From contig JAJCYD010000034.1 of NCBI GenBank assembly GCA_029263125.1, forward strand, positions 1 through 64,000: a stretch of DNA of 64,000 bases, given 5' to 3'. Under the pieces are notes generated by a model, which ran no database searches, was not told where the DNA came from, and saw only the letters and a program-made list of their open reading frames with translations. A program made the position numbers and the translations under genes. The DNA is from Solirubrobacteraceae bacterium (GTDB lineage: Bacteria > Actinomycetota > Thermoleophilia > Solirubrobacterales > Solirubrobacteraceae). This document shows, piece by piece, positions 52,342 through 61,443 of this stretch; positions within the stretch are counted from its first letter, which is position 1, and the number at the start of each line of letters is the position of its first letter.

Positions 52342-52701
52342 TCAGGCCTGGGGCGCGTAGCGGCCGTGGAGCATGAGGTCGTTGCCGTCGGGATCGTTGA
52401 AGAAGGCCATCTTGCAGACCCCCGTATCCAACGTGTCGCCGAAGAACTCGACGCCCTTGGCCTCAAGCTCGGTGCGGGCGGCATCGACGTCGTCGACGTG
52501 CAGCGCCAGGTGGCCGTTCTTCTGCGGCGCGAACGGCATCCCGAACTTCTCCGGCTCCCAGATCCCACAGCAGGTATCGCCGATCCAGAACTCGGCGGTT
52601 GCGTGCTCGTCGGGGCGCAGCCCGAGCGTGTCGACGTAGAACGTGCGTGAGCGCTCGGCATCCTGGGATGGGACGCCGACGAAGTCCAGCTTGGTGATCA
52701 T
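52342..52701 (-). CDS. VOC/glyoxalase-like protein
   Basis: 119 residues; ATG at 52701 with AGGAG six bases upstream. Two beta-alpha-beta-beta-beta units of the vicinal oxygen chelate fold: KLDFVGVPSQDAERSRTFYVDTLGL, then HLALHVDDVDAARTELEAKGVEF and FFNDPDGNDLMLHGRY. Metal ligand positions (His, Glu) are only partly kept, so it may be a binding protein rather than an enzyme. Substrate unknown. Confidence 0.88.
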   Translation of the reverse strand: MITKLDFVGVPSQDAERSRTFYVDTLGLRPDEHATAEFWIGDTCCGIWEPEKFGMPFAPQKNGHLALHVDDVDAARTELEAKGVEFFGDTLDTGVCKMAFFNDPDGNDLMLHGRYAPQA

Positions 52702-52977
52702 CGTGTGCTCCTGGCTTGGTGGGGTCGGTTCGCCTGGCACCCTGACAGTGGTTTAGGCCAGCTCGTGACCGGGATTGCCGGACGTGACCGCCAAGGCAGG
52801 AGGATGGCCATCAGCGCCGCTGGGCGATGTCGTCGCTGGGCGATGTCGTCGCTGTCCAGTCGCTCTTCTTGACCGGCTGGCGTACTCGGGTGAGATCGCC
52901 GCGGTCAGCGCGTTACGTGGCGGTACGGTGTGAGGCGAGATTTGCGTGGCGGCCGCCGTAGTCGCGAAGATGGGCGC
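52702..52977. other. Intergenic region with tandem 16-base repeat
   Basis: 276 bases with no gene I can support. A 16-base unit, GCTGGGCGATGTCGTC, occurs twice in direct tandem (52,819-52,850). TACGGT at 52,924 could be a -10 element. Confidence 0.5.
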
Positions 52978-53442
52978 ATGGACACCGGGCCATTTGTCGG
53001 TCGCGCTGCCGAGATGCGCGCGTGGAAGAGCATCCTGACCGCGTCACTGGACGCCGCTAAGGACGATCAAGGCACCGGTTCGTTCGTCGTGCTTGTCCAC
53101 GGGATCGGAGGGATGGGCAAGTCGACGCTGTTGCGTCACATCGTCGACGAGATCAAAAAGGGCGCGCAGACCAGGCGGCGCCGCGCGCCGATGTCGATTC
53201 TGATCGACCTCGAGGACGAGCGCCGGCGCGTGCCCGATCGGTACCCGGCACTTGAGGGCCCGAGCGTCGGAACGTTGCTGTACGCCGTGGAGCGGGCCGT
53301 TTGCGCGTGCGGCTGGGCGGGCGCGCGGGGTGGGACTTCAGCCAGATCGTGGCACGCGCCGTGGACCACGCGCACCCGGAGGCGGCGTGGCTGCCCGTGC
53401 TCGCCGATGTCGTCAGCGACCGTCAGGCCGCCGACGTTCTAG
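52978..53442 (+). pseudogene. Truncated STAND-type P-loop NTPase
   Basis: From the ATG at 52978: FVGRAAEMRAWKSIL (typical start of STAND/AAA_16 ATPases), then Walker A HGIGGMGKSTLLRH, and ILIDLED, resembling Walker B. After about residue 115 the frame becomes Arg/Trp/Cys-rich nonsense to 53,442. Normal members are over 300 residues with a helical and repeat C-terminus. The protein is therefore broken soon after the Walker B segment. Confidence 0.65.
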
Positions 53443-53471
53443 CTGCTTGGCCCGCGTGGCACATCGGCTAG
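53307..53471 (+). pseudogene. C-terminal fragment of an unrelated gene in another frame
   Basis: In a different frame of the same stretch a natural-looking peptide runs to a TAG at 53,469: WDFSQIVARAVDHAHPE, VLADVVSDRQAADVLAAWP, HIG. I do not recognise it, but its composition is protein-like while the STAND frame is not. A deletion that joined two genes out of frame explains both. Confidence 0.45.
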
Positions 53472-53499
53472 GTCGGGTTCTGACGTTGCCTGGGTGCGT

Positions 53500-53952
53500 C
53501 TACCCCGGCGCGGGTTCGGGTCCGTCGGGGCCGGGGAGCCGGTCCAGGAGCTTCCACAGCGCCGCGCGCTGCGCCTTGCCTTCGGCGATGATCTCGTCGG
53601 TGCGACGATCGAGGCGATCGAGGTGGCGGTCGATGCGCTCGCCGTGGCGGTCGACACTCTGGGTGTTCCGGGCGAGCGACTGCGAGATCTCGCCGAGGAT
53701 CCGCTCGTTGCGCAGGCTGTCCTGACGCCCCGCGAACCGCCAGTCCTCATACGTGCGGACCGACGCTTCGACAGCTTCGGTGCTGCGCTCGAGGTGCTCG
53801 TCGAGCTGTGCCGCGAACTCCGCGCCGCGCGCGAGATGCTCGGGCGAGAAATCCTGGATGCCCCGTTCGAGGTGCTCGTCGATCCGCGCCAGCAGCTCGT
53901 TGCCGCGCAGCACCTGGGCCTCGATCCGGGCCAGCCTGTCGTCATCGGACAT
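53500..53952 (-). CDS. Coiled-coil protein of unknown function
   Basis: 150 residues from the ATG at 53952 (an upstream in-frame ATG at 54021 is less likely). Nearly all helical with heptads of Leu/Ile and many Arg, Asp and Glu (LARIEAQVLRGNELLARIDEHLER, then LDEHLERSTEAVEASVR, RIDRHLDRLDRRTDEII), so a coiled coil. No membrane segment. Not recognised further. It lies between the broken STAND gene and lhr. Confidence 0.6.
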   Translation of the reverse strand: MSDDDRLARIEAQVLRGNELLARIDEHLERGIQDFSPEHLARGAEFAAQLDEHLERSTEAVEASVRTYEDWRFAGRQDSLRNERILGEISQSLARNTQSVDRHGERIDRHLDRLDRRTDEIIAEGKAQRAALWKLLDRLPGPDGPEPAPG

Positions 53953-54027
53953 CGGCGGATTGTCGCAGACCACTTGTGACAGATGCAACGCGAAGCGCCA
54001 CAGAACTGCGCTGTCTGGCACCCGGAT

Positions 54028-57000
54028 CTACGCGCTGAGCGTGAGCTTGCTTGGGCCGGCACGGAAGCCCAGCTCGACCAGCATCGGCTCGTGGCCGGAG
54101 CCCACGACCGGCTCGCCGTCGATGCGCTCCAGCGAGAGCTTGCGGCCGCGACCGCCCGCGGTGATGAACTGCGCCAGCGCTTCGAAGGAGGGGCGCAGTC
54201 GTGGGTCGCCGGGGTCGACTAGCGTCGCGATCCCGCGTCCACCCTTCTCGACGTAGAGCACGGGCTCGGCGCCGCACAGCACGACGTAGGAGCCACGCAC
54301 CCGCGCGGCGCGGCGCGACGGCGGCCGCGCGGAGCTCTCGCCGGCCGCGGAGTCGTCTCGCTTGGGCCACGGCAGCGCGGCGCCGTAGGGCTGCGCTGGG
54401 TCTGTCGCGGCGAGCACGACCGGCGGCGCCTCCGCCACGTCACGCTGCGCGCGCAGGCGCTCGACGGCGCCCGGGAGCGCGAACTGCGCGCCTCCGAGAC
54501 CTTCGACGAAGTAGCCGCGGCGGCAGACGCCGAGCGTTTCCAGCTGCGAGAGGGCGTCGTAGAGGATCGAGAAGCCTCCGGGGACGCCCTCGGCGAGCAC
54601 CTGCTCGCGGGTGACGATGCCGTAGCGCTCGAGTAGCAGCTCGGCGAGCGTGCGGCGGTGCTGGCCGGGCTCAGGTTGGACGCGGAAGAGTGTGTCGGTC
54701 AGCGCCCAGCGGCCCTGGACGGTGGCCTGCGCACCGCTGCGTCGCGCGCCGAAGCGGCGGGCCGAGCCTTGGCGCGGCGCCCGTTGCGCTCGCGCCAGCG
54801 CTAGGCGGGGCGCGCGCAAGGGCGCGAACGCGTCGTTGGTGACCTCGCCCGCCCACACGAGATCCCACAGCGCCTCCTGCAGTTGCTCGGGCGCGAGCTG
54901 CACCTCGGCGAGCAGGTCGGTGAAGAAGCAGGGCGACTGCGTCAGGCGCTCGCGCAGCAGGTCGTGCTCGGGCTCGGCGGGCGGCGCCGATCCGCGGGGC
55001 GGTGCGACGCGGCCGATCGCCTCGGCGTCCTCGCGGAAGTACAGCGCGACGCGGCCAGTGCTGCGCCCGAGCGTTCCGGCCCCGACCCACACGACCTCGC
55101 CGGAGGCGCAGAGCTGGTCCAGCCAGGTCGGCGAGTAGGCGCCGCTGCGGCGCGGCAGCACGTCGCGCTCCCAGACCTCCGCAGGCAGAGCGAGACCCTG
55201 AAGCGGCACGAGCACCTCACGCAGCCGGTCGATCCCGGCACCCGCGCTCGGATGGCGGTCGACGCCCTGCCAGGAGGGCAGGAAGGCCGCGAGCGCGCGC
55301 TGGTCGGCGGGCTCGATCTCCTTGCGCAGCGCCGCCAGCGAGGCGCGGCGCAGTCGGCGCAGGACCTCGGTGTCACACCACTCGGGCTCGCCCGGCCGCC
55401 CGCCGGGGCGCAGCTCGCCGCGAACCAGCCCGCCGTCGCGTTCGAGCGCCGTGAGCACCGCCGTCGGGTCGACGCCGTAGCGGGCGCGCAGCTCGCCGGT
55501 CGTGAACGGGCCGTGGGTGCGCGCGTAGCGGGCCACCAGCCGCGACAGCGCGTCGGGCACGTCGGCGGTGAAGGCGTCGGGCAGGCCGCCGGGCGGCACG
55601 GCGCCGAGCGCGTCGCGGTACAGGCCGGCGTCGTCGGCGGCGACCCAGCGCGGCTCGCCGCCGACGCGCAGGCGCACGGCGCGGCGCTCGGCGGCCAGCG
55701 CGTCGAGCATGGCGCCGGCTTCCTCGGGAGCGATGACGCGGTCGCGGACCTCCGCGGGCGTGAGATCGCCGAGGCGGCGCAGGACGTCGGCGAGCGCGTC
55801 GCGCGTCTCGGCCCGCGTGCGATCGGAGCGATGCTGCAGGTCCGCTTCGACCATCTCCAGCGCGCCGGGGTCGATGAGCTCGCGCAGCTCCTCCTGGCCG
55901 AGCAGCTCGCGCAAGAGATCGCGGTCAAGCGACAGCGCGGCGGCACGGCGCTCGGCGTTGGGCGCGTCGCCCTCGTACATGTAGGTCGCGACGTAGTCGA
56001 AGAGCAGCGAGGAGGCAAACGGCGAGGCGGTCTGCGTCTCGACCTCGACGAGCGACAGCTCGCGCGCGTGCAGGCCGCGCAGCAGCTCCTGCAGACCCGG
56101 CACGTCGAGCACGTCGCGCAGGCACTCACGGTAGGTCTCGAGGATGATCGGGAAGTCGGGGTAGCGCTTGGCGACCTCCAGCAGGTTCTGGGCCTTCAGG
56201 CGCTGCTGCCACAGCGGGGTGCGCCTGCCGGGGTAGGCGCGCGGGATCAGCAGCGCGCGGCCCGCGTTCTCTCTGAAGCGCGCGCCGAACAGGGCGCTGG
56301 CGGACAGCTCGGCGACGACGGCCTCCTGCACCTCGTCGGCTTCGAGCATGACGAGCTCGGCGCCCGGAGGGTCGTCGGCGTCGGGGAGGTGGACGATGAT
56401 CCCGTCATCCGACCAGATCGCGTCGGACTCCAGGCCGTAGCGCTCGCGGATGCGCCTCGAGAGCGCCAGGCCCCACGCCGCGTGCACGCGGCCGCCGTAC
56501 GGCGACAGGACGCACAGCCGCCAGTCGCCGATCTCGTCGCGGAAGCGCTCCACGACGATCGTCCGATCCGACGGGATCACGCGCGTGGCGGCCTGCTGCT
56601 CGGCGAGGTAGTCGAGCAGGTTCTTCGCCGCGAAGGCGTCGAGGTCGTAGTCGTCCTGGAGGGTCTGGGCGTCCTGGTCGACGGCCCAGCGGCTGAACGC
56701 GCCGATCGCCTTGCCGAGCTCCTTGGGACGCCCGACGCCATCCCCGCGCCAGAACGGCACCGCGCCCGGCGCGCCGGGCGCGGGCGTGACGATCACGCGG
56801 TCGCGGCCGATCTCCTCGATGCGCCAGGTCGACGCGCCGAGCAGGAACGTCTGGCCCGCGCGCGCCTCGTAGACCATCTCCTCATCCAGCTCGCCGACGC
56901 GGCGGCCGTCGGGCAGCACGACGCTGAACAGCCCGCGGTCGGGGATCGTCCCGGCGTTCGTGACGACGAGCTGGCGGGCGCCCTTGCGCGGGCGGATCGT

Positions 57001-58494
57001 GCCGGCGACGCGATCCCAGACGATCCGGGCGCGCAGCTCGCCGAACTCCGCCGACGGGTAGCGGCCGTCGAGCATGTCGAGCACGTTCTCAAGCAGCGCG
57101 CGCGACAGCTCGGCGTAGGAGTGCGTGCGCGTGACGAGCGCGTACAGGTCGTCGACGGATACGGCCCCGCCCACCCCGTCGTCGGGCGCGGACGTCGCGA
57201 TCGCGACGATCTGCTGGGCGAGCACGTCCAGGGCGTTGCGCGGCACGACCGTCGGCTCGATCTCGCCGCCGCGCATGAGCTTGCAGACGACGGCGCACTC
57301 GAGCAGGTCGGCGCGGAACTTCGGGAAGATGGCGCCCTTGCTCGTGTCGCCGACGTTGTGGCCGGCGCGGCCGATGCGCTGCAGCCCGCGCGCGACGGAC
57401 TTCGGCGACTCGACCTGCAGCACGAGGTCGACGGCGCCCATGTCGATGCCGAGCTCAAGCGACGACGTCGCGACGAGGCACGGCAGCTCGCCGGCCTTGA
57501 GCATCTCCTCGACGACGAGGCGCTCCTCGTGGGCCAGCGAACCGTGGTGCGCGCGGGCGATGTCGCGCGGGGGCTGATCCTCGGGCAGGTCGGCATTGGC
57601 GAGCTCGTTGAGGCGGATCGCGAGGCGCTCGGCGCCGCGGCGCGCGTTGACGAAGACGATCGTCGAGCGGTGCTCGCGGACGAGCTTGAGGATCTCCGGG
57701 TAGATCGCCGGCCAGATCGAGCGGCGCGTGGCCTCGCCGGAGATCAGCGGCTCCAGCGGATCGGTGGTCTGCGCGCCGGGCGCGGCCTGGTCGGGCTCGA
57801 CCATCGATTCGACCGGAACGTGGATCTGCAGGTCCAGCGGCTTGCGGATGCCGGCGTCGACGATCCTGCAGGTCCGGCGCGGGCCGACCATGAAGCGCCC
57901 GACCTCTTCGAGCGGGTTCTGCGTGGCGGACAGCCCGATGCGCTGGGGCTCTCGGCCGTCGAGCTGCAGCGCCGCGAGCCGTTCGAGCGTCAGCGCGAGA
58001 TGGGCGCCGCGCTTGGTCGCGGCGACCGCGTGGATCTCGTCGACGATCACCGCCTCGACGCCGGTCAGGATCTCGCGCGCGCCGCTTGAGAGCATGAGGT
58101 ACAGCGACTCGGGCGTCGTGATGAGGATGTCGGGCGCCTTGCGGCGCATCGCGGCGCGGTCGCGCTGCGGGGTGTCGCCGGTGCGCACGCCGACCGTCAG
58201 ATCCGAGCCGATGCCGCGCAGCGGCGCGCGCAGGTTGCGGTCGATGTCGTAGGCCAGCGCCTTCAGCGGCGAGACGTAGACCAGTCGAACGCTCCCGGTC
58301 GCAGGCTCGCGCGCGAGACGATCAAGCGCCCACAGGAACGCCGCCAGCGTCTTGCCCGAGCCCGTCGGCGCCGAGATCAGCGTGTGCTCGCCGGTCGCGA
58401 TCGCCGGCCAGGCCTGCGCCTGGACCTCGGTGGGACCCTCGAAGGCGCGGTTGAACCACTCGCGAACCGTCGGGGTGAAGTGCGACAGCGGCAC
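54028..58494 (-). CDS. lhr: Lhr superfamily 2 DNA helicase
   Basis: 1,488 residues, GTG start. Motif I APTGSGKT (42-49), motif II DEIH (152-155), and motif VI RGLQRIGRAGH are all present, followed by the winged-helix and Lhr-specific core and a long C-terminal region with HTH-like and beta-barrel parts seen in full-length bacterial Lhr. It is a 3'-5' DNA/RNA-DNA helicase tied to DNA repair. TAGCCT lies seven bases before the GTG, again a leaderless layout. It converges with nothing; the coiled-coil gene is downstream. Confidence 0.95.
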   Translation of the reverse strand: MPLSHFTPTVREWFNRAFEGPTEVQAQAWPAIATGEHTLISAPTGSGKTLAAFLWALDRLAREPATGSVRLVYVSPLKALAYDIDRNLRAPLRGIGSDLTVGVRTGDTPQRDRAAMRRKAPDILITTPESLYLMLSSGAREILTGVEAVIVDEIHAVAATKRGAHLALTLERLAALQLDGREPQRIGLSATQNPLEEVGRFMVGPRRTCRIVDAGIRKPLDLQIHVPVESMVEPDQAAPGAQTTDPLEPLISGEATRRSIWPAIYPEILKLVREHRSTIVFVNARRGAERLAIRLNELANADLPEDQPPRDIARAHHGSLAHEERLVVEEMLKAGELPCLVATSSLELGIDMGAVDLVLQVESPKSVARGLQRIGRAGHNVGDTSKGAIFPKFRADLLECAVVCKLMRGGEIEPTVVPRNALDVLAQQIVAIATSAPDDGVGGAVSVDDLYALVTRTHSYAELSRALLENVLDMLDGRYPSAEFGELRARIVWDRVAGTIRPRKGARQLVVTNAGTIPDRGLFSVVLPDGRRVGELDEEMVYEARAGQTFLLGASTWRIEEIGRDRVIVTPAPGAPGAVPFWRGDGVGRPKELGKAIGAFSRWAVDQDAQTLQDDYDLDAFAAKNLLDYLAEQQAATRVIPSDRTIVVERFRDEIGDWRLCVLSPYGGRVHAAWGLALSRRIRERYGLESDAIWSDDGIIVHLPDADDPPGAELVMLEADEVQEAVVAELSASALFGARFRENAGRALLIPRAYPGRRTPLWQQRLKAQNLLEVAKRYPDFPIILETYRECLRDVLDVPGLQELLRGLHARELSLVEVETQTASPFASSLLFDYVATYMYEGDAPNAERRAAALSLDRDLLRELLGQEELRELIDPGALEMVEADLQHRSDRTRAETRDALADVLRRLGDLTPAEVRDRVIAPEEAGAMLDALAAERRAVRLRVGGEPRWVAADDAGLYRDALGAVPPGGLPDAFTADVPDALSRLVARYARTHGPFTTGELRARYGVDPTAVLTALERDGGLVRGELRPGGRPGEPEWCDTEVLRRLRRASLAALRKEIEPADQRALAAFLPSWQGVDRHPSAGAGIDRLREVLVPLQGLALPAEVWERDVLPRRSGAYSPTWLDQLCASGEVVWVGAGTLGRSTGRVALYFREDAEAIGRVAPPRGSAPPAEPEHDLLRERLTQSPCFFTDLLAEVQLAPEQLQEALWDLVWAGEVTNDAFAPLRAPRLALARAQRAPRQGSARRFGARRSGAQATVQGRWALTDTLFRVQPEPGQHRRTLAELLLERYGIVTREQVLAEGVPGGFSILYDALSQLETLGVCRRGYFVEGLGGAQFALPGAVERLRAQRDVAEAPPVVLAATDPAQPYGAALPWPKRDDSAAGESSARPPSRRAARVRGSYVVLCGAEPVLYVEKGGRGIATLVDPGDPRLRPSFEALAQFITAGGRGRKLSLERIDGEPVVGSGHEPMLVELGFRAGPSKLTLSA

Positions 58495-58507
58495 GCCGCT
58501 CAGGCTA
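58492..58507 (-). promoter_or_regulatory. Leaderless-type -10 element of lhr
   Basis: On the minus strand TAGCCT (58,507-58,502), seven bases, then GTG at 58,494. Confidence 0.5.
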
Positions 58508-58622
58508 GACGCTGGCGACCCCGCGGTCGCCTTGCGGGGCGCGAGGGTTTCCTGCCGAGAATGCGGGGAGGAGCGCCGATCGGACTTGCGCGCCGACCCC
58601 GTTTCGGTGTGACATCCGATGC

Positions 58623-58802
58623 ATGGTCGATGATCGCATCGTGCAGCCGCGGCAGATCTACGCGAGCACGCTCACCCGGCGCGAGCGCCGGGCTCGTTGT
58701 CGTCCTCGCTCACACCGTTCGCTGAACCTCGCGTTGAGAACCGCTGCGGCGCTGTGCGCGGCGCTGTCGGTGCTGGCGATCGTCGTCCCCGGCCTGGCCT
58801 GA
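58623..58802 (+). CDS. Small single-span membrane protein
   Basis: 59 residues, read by hand. A basic, cytosolic N-terminus (MVDDRIVQPRQIYASTLTRR...) and a C-terminal membrane helix (LALRTAAALCAALSVLAIVV) ending three residues from the stop, which would make it tail-anchored. Codon use is the host's. It sits between divergent lhr and heme A synthase genes and ends 16 bases from the latter's stop. Function unknown. Confidence 0.5.
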   Translation: MVDDRIVQPRQIYASTLTRRERRARCRPRSHRSLNLALRTAAALCAALSVLAIVVPGLA

Positions 58803-58817
58803 CTCCGCCCACCTGAC

Positions 58818-59822
58818 TCAGCCCACGGGCGCGGCCTCGCCACTGCGGGTCACGGGCTCGGCGCGCACGCCGCGCGGCAGCGGCCGTCCGAGCGACGCCA
58901 CCGTCCACAGGACCGCCAGCCACGTCACGGCCGCCAGCGCGACGTGCACCCAGACGATCTCCGCCGGCAGCTCGAGCGCGTACTGCACGCCGCCGACGAC
59001 GCCCTGCAGTCCCAGCATCGCGCACAGCACGGTCAGCGGCTTGCGCTGGCGATCGGTGACACCTCGCCGCCGAGCCATGACCCACAGCACGACGGCGACG
59101 ACGCCCAGCAGCGTCGCCAGGCGCGCGTGCTGCTCGACCATGAAGCGCAGCGTGTCGGCGCCCTTGAACGTCAGGCGCTTGATGATGTCGCCGGTACCGG
59201 CGCCACCGGCGTGCGGTCCCGCGGCGCTCGCCGCCGTGCCGGCGACGATCGTGACCGCGCCGATCGGAACGAGCAGCCAGGAGCCGAACGCGACGGCGCG
59301 ATCGGTGGCCACGCGCGGCTCACGCGCGGGCGGCTCACGATGCGCGCGCCAGTCCAGCGCGACGCAGCCGACGAGGATCAGCATCGACAGGATGTAGTGG
59401 CTCATGACAAAGCCCGGCGCGAGGTCGTAGAGCACCGTGAAGCCGCCGAGCACCGCCTGGCCGACGACGCCCAGCGGCAGCAGCAACCCCAGCAGCGCGA
59501 GGTCCCGCCGAAACGGCTTGCGCAGGAAGGCGCCGAGGAACGCCCCGATCGCGGCGAAGCCGACGAGGAACGTCAGCAGGCGGTTGCCGAACTCGATCAG
59601 CCCATGGATGTTCAGCTCGGTGTACAGCGAGGCCTCGGTGCACTTCGGCCAGGTCGGGCAGCCCAGGCCCGAACCCGTCACGCGAACCGCGGCGCCGGTG
59701 AGGACGATCAGCGTCAGCATCACCAGCGCGACGCGCGCGACGAGCGCGTAGCGCTGCGGGCCGATCGCGAAGCGGTCACGCAACGGGCGCAGGCGCTCTC
59801 TGAAACGTGGGCGGGAGCTCAT
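58818..59822 (-). CDS. ctaA: Heme A synthase (COX15/CtaA)
   Basis: 334 residues with eight membrane helices in two similar four-helix halves. VRVTGSGLGCPTWPKC, IEFGNRLLTFLVG, and the second-half EQHARLATLLG and HVALAAVTWLA give the conserved His residues that bind heme. The CPTWPKC cysteine pair is the regulatory disulfide found in gram-positive CtaA. It converts heme O to heme A for cytochrome aa3 oxidase. No ctaB is visible in the window. Confidence 0.93.
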   Translation of the reverse strand: MSSRPRFRERLRPLRDRFAIGPQRYALVARVALVMLTLIVLTGAAVRVTGSGLGCPTWPKCTEASLYTELNIHGLIEFGNRLLTFLVGFAAIGAFLGAFLRKPFRRDLALLGLLLPLGVVGQAVLGGFTVLYDLAPGFVMSHYILSMLILVGCVALDWRAHREPPAREPRVATDRAVAFGSWLLVPIGAVTIVAGTAASAAGPHAGGAGTGDIIKRLTFKGADTLRFMVEQHARLATLLGVVAVVLWVMARRRGVTDRQRKPLTVLCAMLGLQGVVGGVQYALELPAEIVWVHVALAAVTWLAVLWTVASLGRPLPRGVRAEPVTRSGEAAPVG

Positions 59823-59835
59823 CGGTCGCGAAAGG

Positions 59836-61371
59836 TTAGGCGGACGAGGCGGCCGGCTGCGGCGCCGGGCCGGGCTCGTCCCGGCGCGGGTTCTGGATGC
59901 CGACCGCCGCGACGAGGCCGCCGGCGATCATCAGCAGCCCCGAGACGATCATCCCTGCGCGAAACGCCTGCACGGCGGATGCCTGCACCCCGGCGCGCAC
60001 CGACGTCTCAACGCGCCCCTCCGGCGCCGACAGGGGCCGGGTCTTCGCCTCGCTGACGTACGCGGCCGCCGATCCGTCGAGTCTGTCGACCGGCAGGCGG
60101 TCCGCCACGGAGGCCGAGAACTGCGCCGAGACGACCGCGCCGACGGCGGCGATCGCCAAGAGTCCGGCGACGCGCGCGATCGCGTTGTTGACGCCCGATG
60201 CCAGGCCCGCGTGGCGACGGTCGGCGGCCTGAAGGACCGTCGCGGTCAGCGGCGCGACCGTGATCGCCAGGCCCAGTCCGAACAGCAGCGATGCCGGTAG
60301 GACGTGCGCGACGAAGTCACCGCCGTCGTCCAGGCGCGCGAACGCCAGCAGGCCGGCGCCGCCGATCAGCGGGCCGGCGGTCATCGGCAGTCGCGGGCCG
60401 ATGCGGACCGACAGCGCGCCGAAGCGCCGCGCGAAGGTGACGAGGATCAGCGTGATCGGCGTCAGCGCGAGCCCCGCTTGAAACGCGGAGTAGCCCGCGA
60501 CCTGCTGCAAGAACAGCGCGACGAAGAACGTCGCGGCCCCGAGGCCCGCGTAGACGGCGAACGTCACGCCGTTGCCGATCGCGAAGTTGCGCGAGCGGAA
60601 GATCGACAGCGGCAGCATCGGATCGGGGGCGCGGCGCTCGTAGGCGAAGAACGCGCCCAGAGCGCCGATCCCGGCGATCATCGGGATCCAGACCGACGGG
60701 TCGCTCCAGCCGAGGGTCGGCTGCTGGATCAGGGCGTAGACCGGGCCTGCCAGGCCCAGCGCGCAGAGCACCGCCCCGGGCACGTCAACGCGATGGGTTC
60801 GGTCGCCCGGGCACTCGGGCACCGCGCGCACGATGAGCCACAGGCAGATCAGCACGAGCGGCACGTTCATCGCGAAGATCACCCGCCACGAGAGCGCATC
60901 GACGAGCAGGCCCCCGATCGGCGGCCCGATCGCGATCGCGGCGCTCGTGCCCGCAGTCCACGTGCCGATCGCCGCCGGACGCTCGTCCGGGCCGAAGACC
61001 GACGTGATGATCGCCAGCGAGCTGGGCACGAGCAGCGCACCGAACGCGCCCTGAAGCGCGCGTGCCGCGATCAGCACCTCGATCGACGGCGCCACCGCGC
61101 ACGCCAGCGATGTGGCGCCGAAGCCCGTCACGCCGATGGAGAAGATCCGCCGGCGGCCATGCAGATCGCCGAGCGATCCCCCGACGAGCACCAGCGACGA
61201 CAGCAGCAGCAGGTACGCCTCGACGACCCACTGCTGGTCGGCCAGCGACGCGTCGAGGTCGGCGCGCAGCGCGGGCAGCGCGACGTTGACGATCGTCCCG
61301 TCGACGAAGACGATCGCCGAGCCGAGCACGCACGCGATCAGGGTCAGGCGCTTGACGCGCGCGTCGTCCAT
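59836..61371 (-). CDS. DHA2 family drug exporter (EmrB/QacA type, 14 TM)
   Basis: 511 residues with about 14 hydrophobic segments. Motif A is GSLGDLHGRRRIF, the DHA2 motif D-like VDGTIVNVALP occurs in helix 1 (with the Asp), and motif C lies around GPPIGGLLVDALSWR. It is a proton-driven exporter of drugs or other hydrophobic compounds. It is followed 13 bases later by the heme A synthase gene on the same strand, an unusual pairing without functional link that I can name. Confidence 0.93.
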   Translation of the reverse strand: MDDARVKRLTLIACVLGSAIVFVDGTIVNVALPALRADLDASLADQQWVVEAYLLLLSSLVLVGGSLGDLHGRRRIFSIGVTGFGATSLACAVAPSIEVLIAARALQGAFGALLVPSSLAIITSVFGPDERPAAIGTWTAGTSAAIAIGPPIGGLLVDALSWRVIFAMNVPLVLICLWLIVRAVPECPGDRTHRVDVPGAVLCALGLAGPVYALIQQPTLGWSDPSVWIPMIAGIGALGAFFAYERRAPDPMLPLSIFRSRNFAIGNGVTFAVYAGLGAATFFVALFLQQVAGYSAFQAGLALTPITLILVTFARRFGALSVRIGPRLPMTAGPLIGGAGLLAFARLDDGGDFVAHVLPASLLFGLGLAITVAPLTATVLQAADRRHAGLASGVNNAIARVAGLLAIAAVGAVVSAQFSASVADRLPVDRLDGSAAAYVSEAKTRPLSAPEGRVETSVRAGVQASAVQAFRAGMIVSGLLMIAGGLVAAVGIQNPRRDEPGPAPQPAASSA

Positions 61372-61443
61372 TCCCGCAGACTAGATCGCCGGCTCAGTCA
61401 TCACGTGCCACGCGATACAGGACCATCTAGATTCAGTGACGCG

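Noticed and set aside
52804-52872. A 22-codon frame with AGGAGG right before its ATG
   Set aside because: The ribosome-binding site abuts the ATG with no spacer, and the sequence is the 16-base tandem repeat with no protein-like features.
54883-58089. A 1,068-codon open frame on the plus strand opposite lhr, and other long frames opposite the helicase-nuclease and ABC genes
   Set aside because: High GC keeps antisense frames free of stops. Their translations are Arg/Ala/Gly/Pro-biased with no domain, whereas the opposite strand shows complete helicase or ABC motifs.
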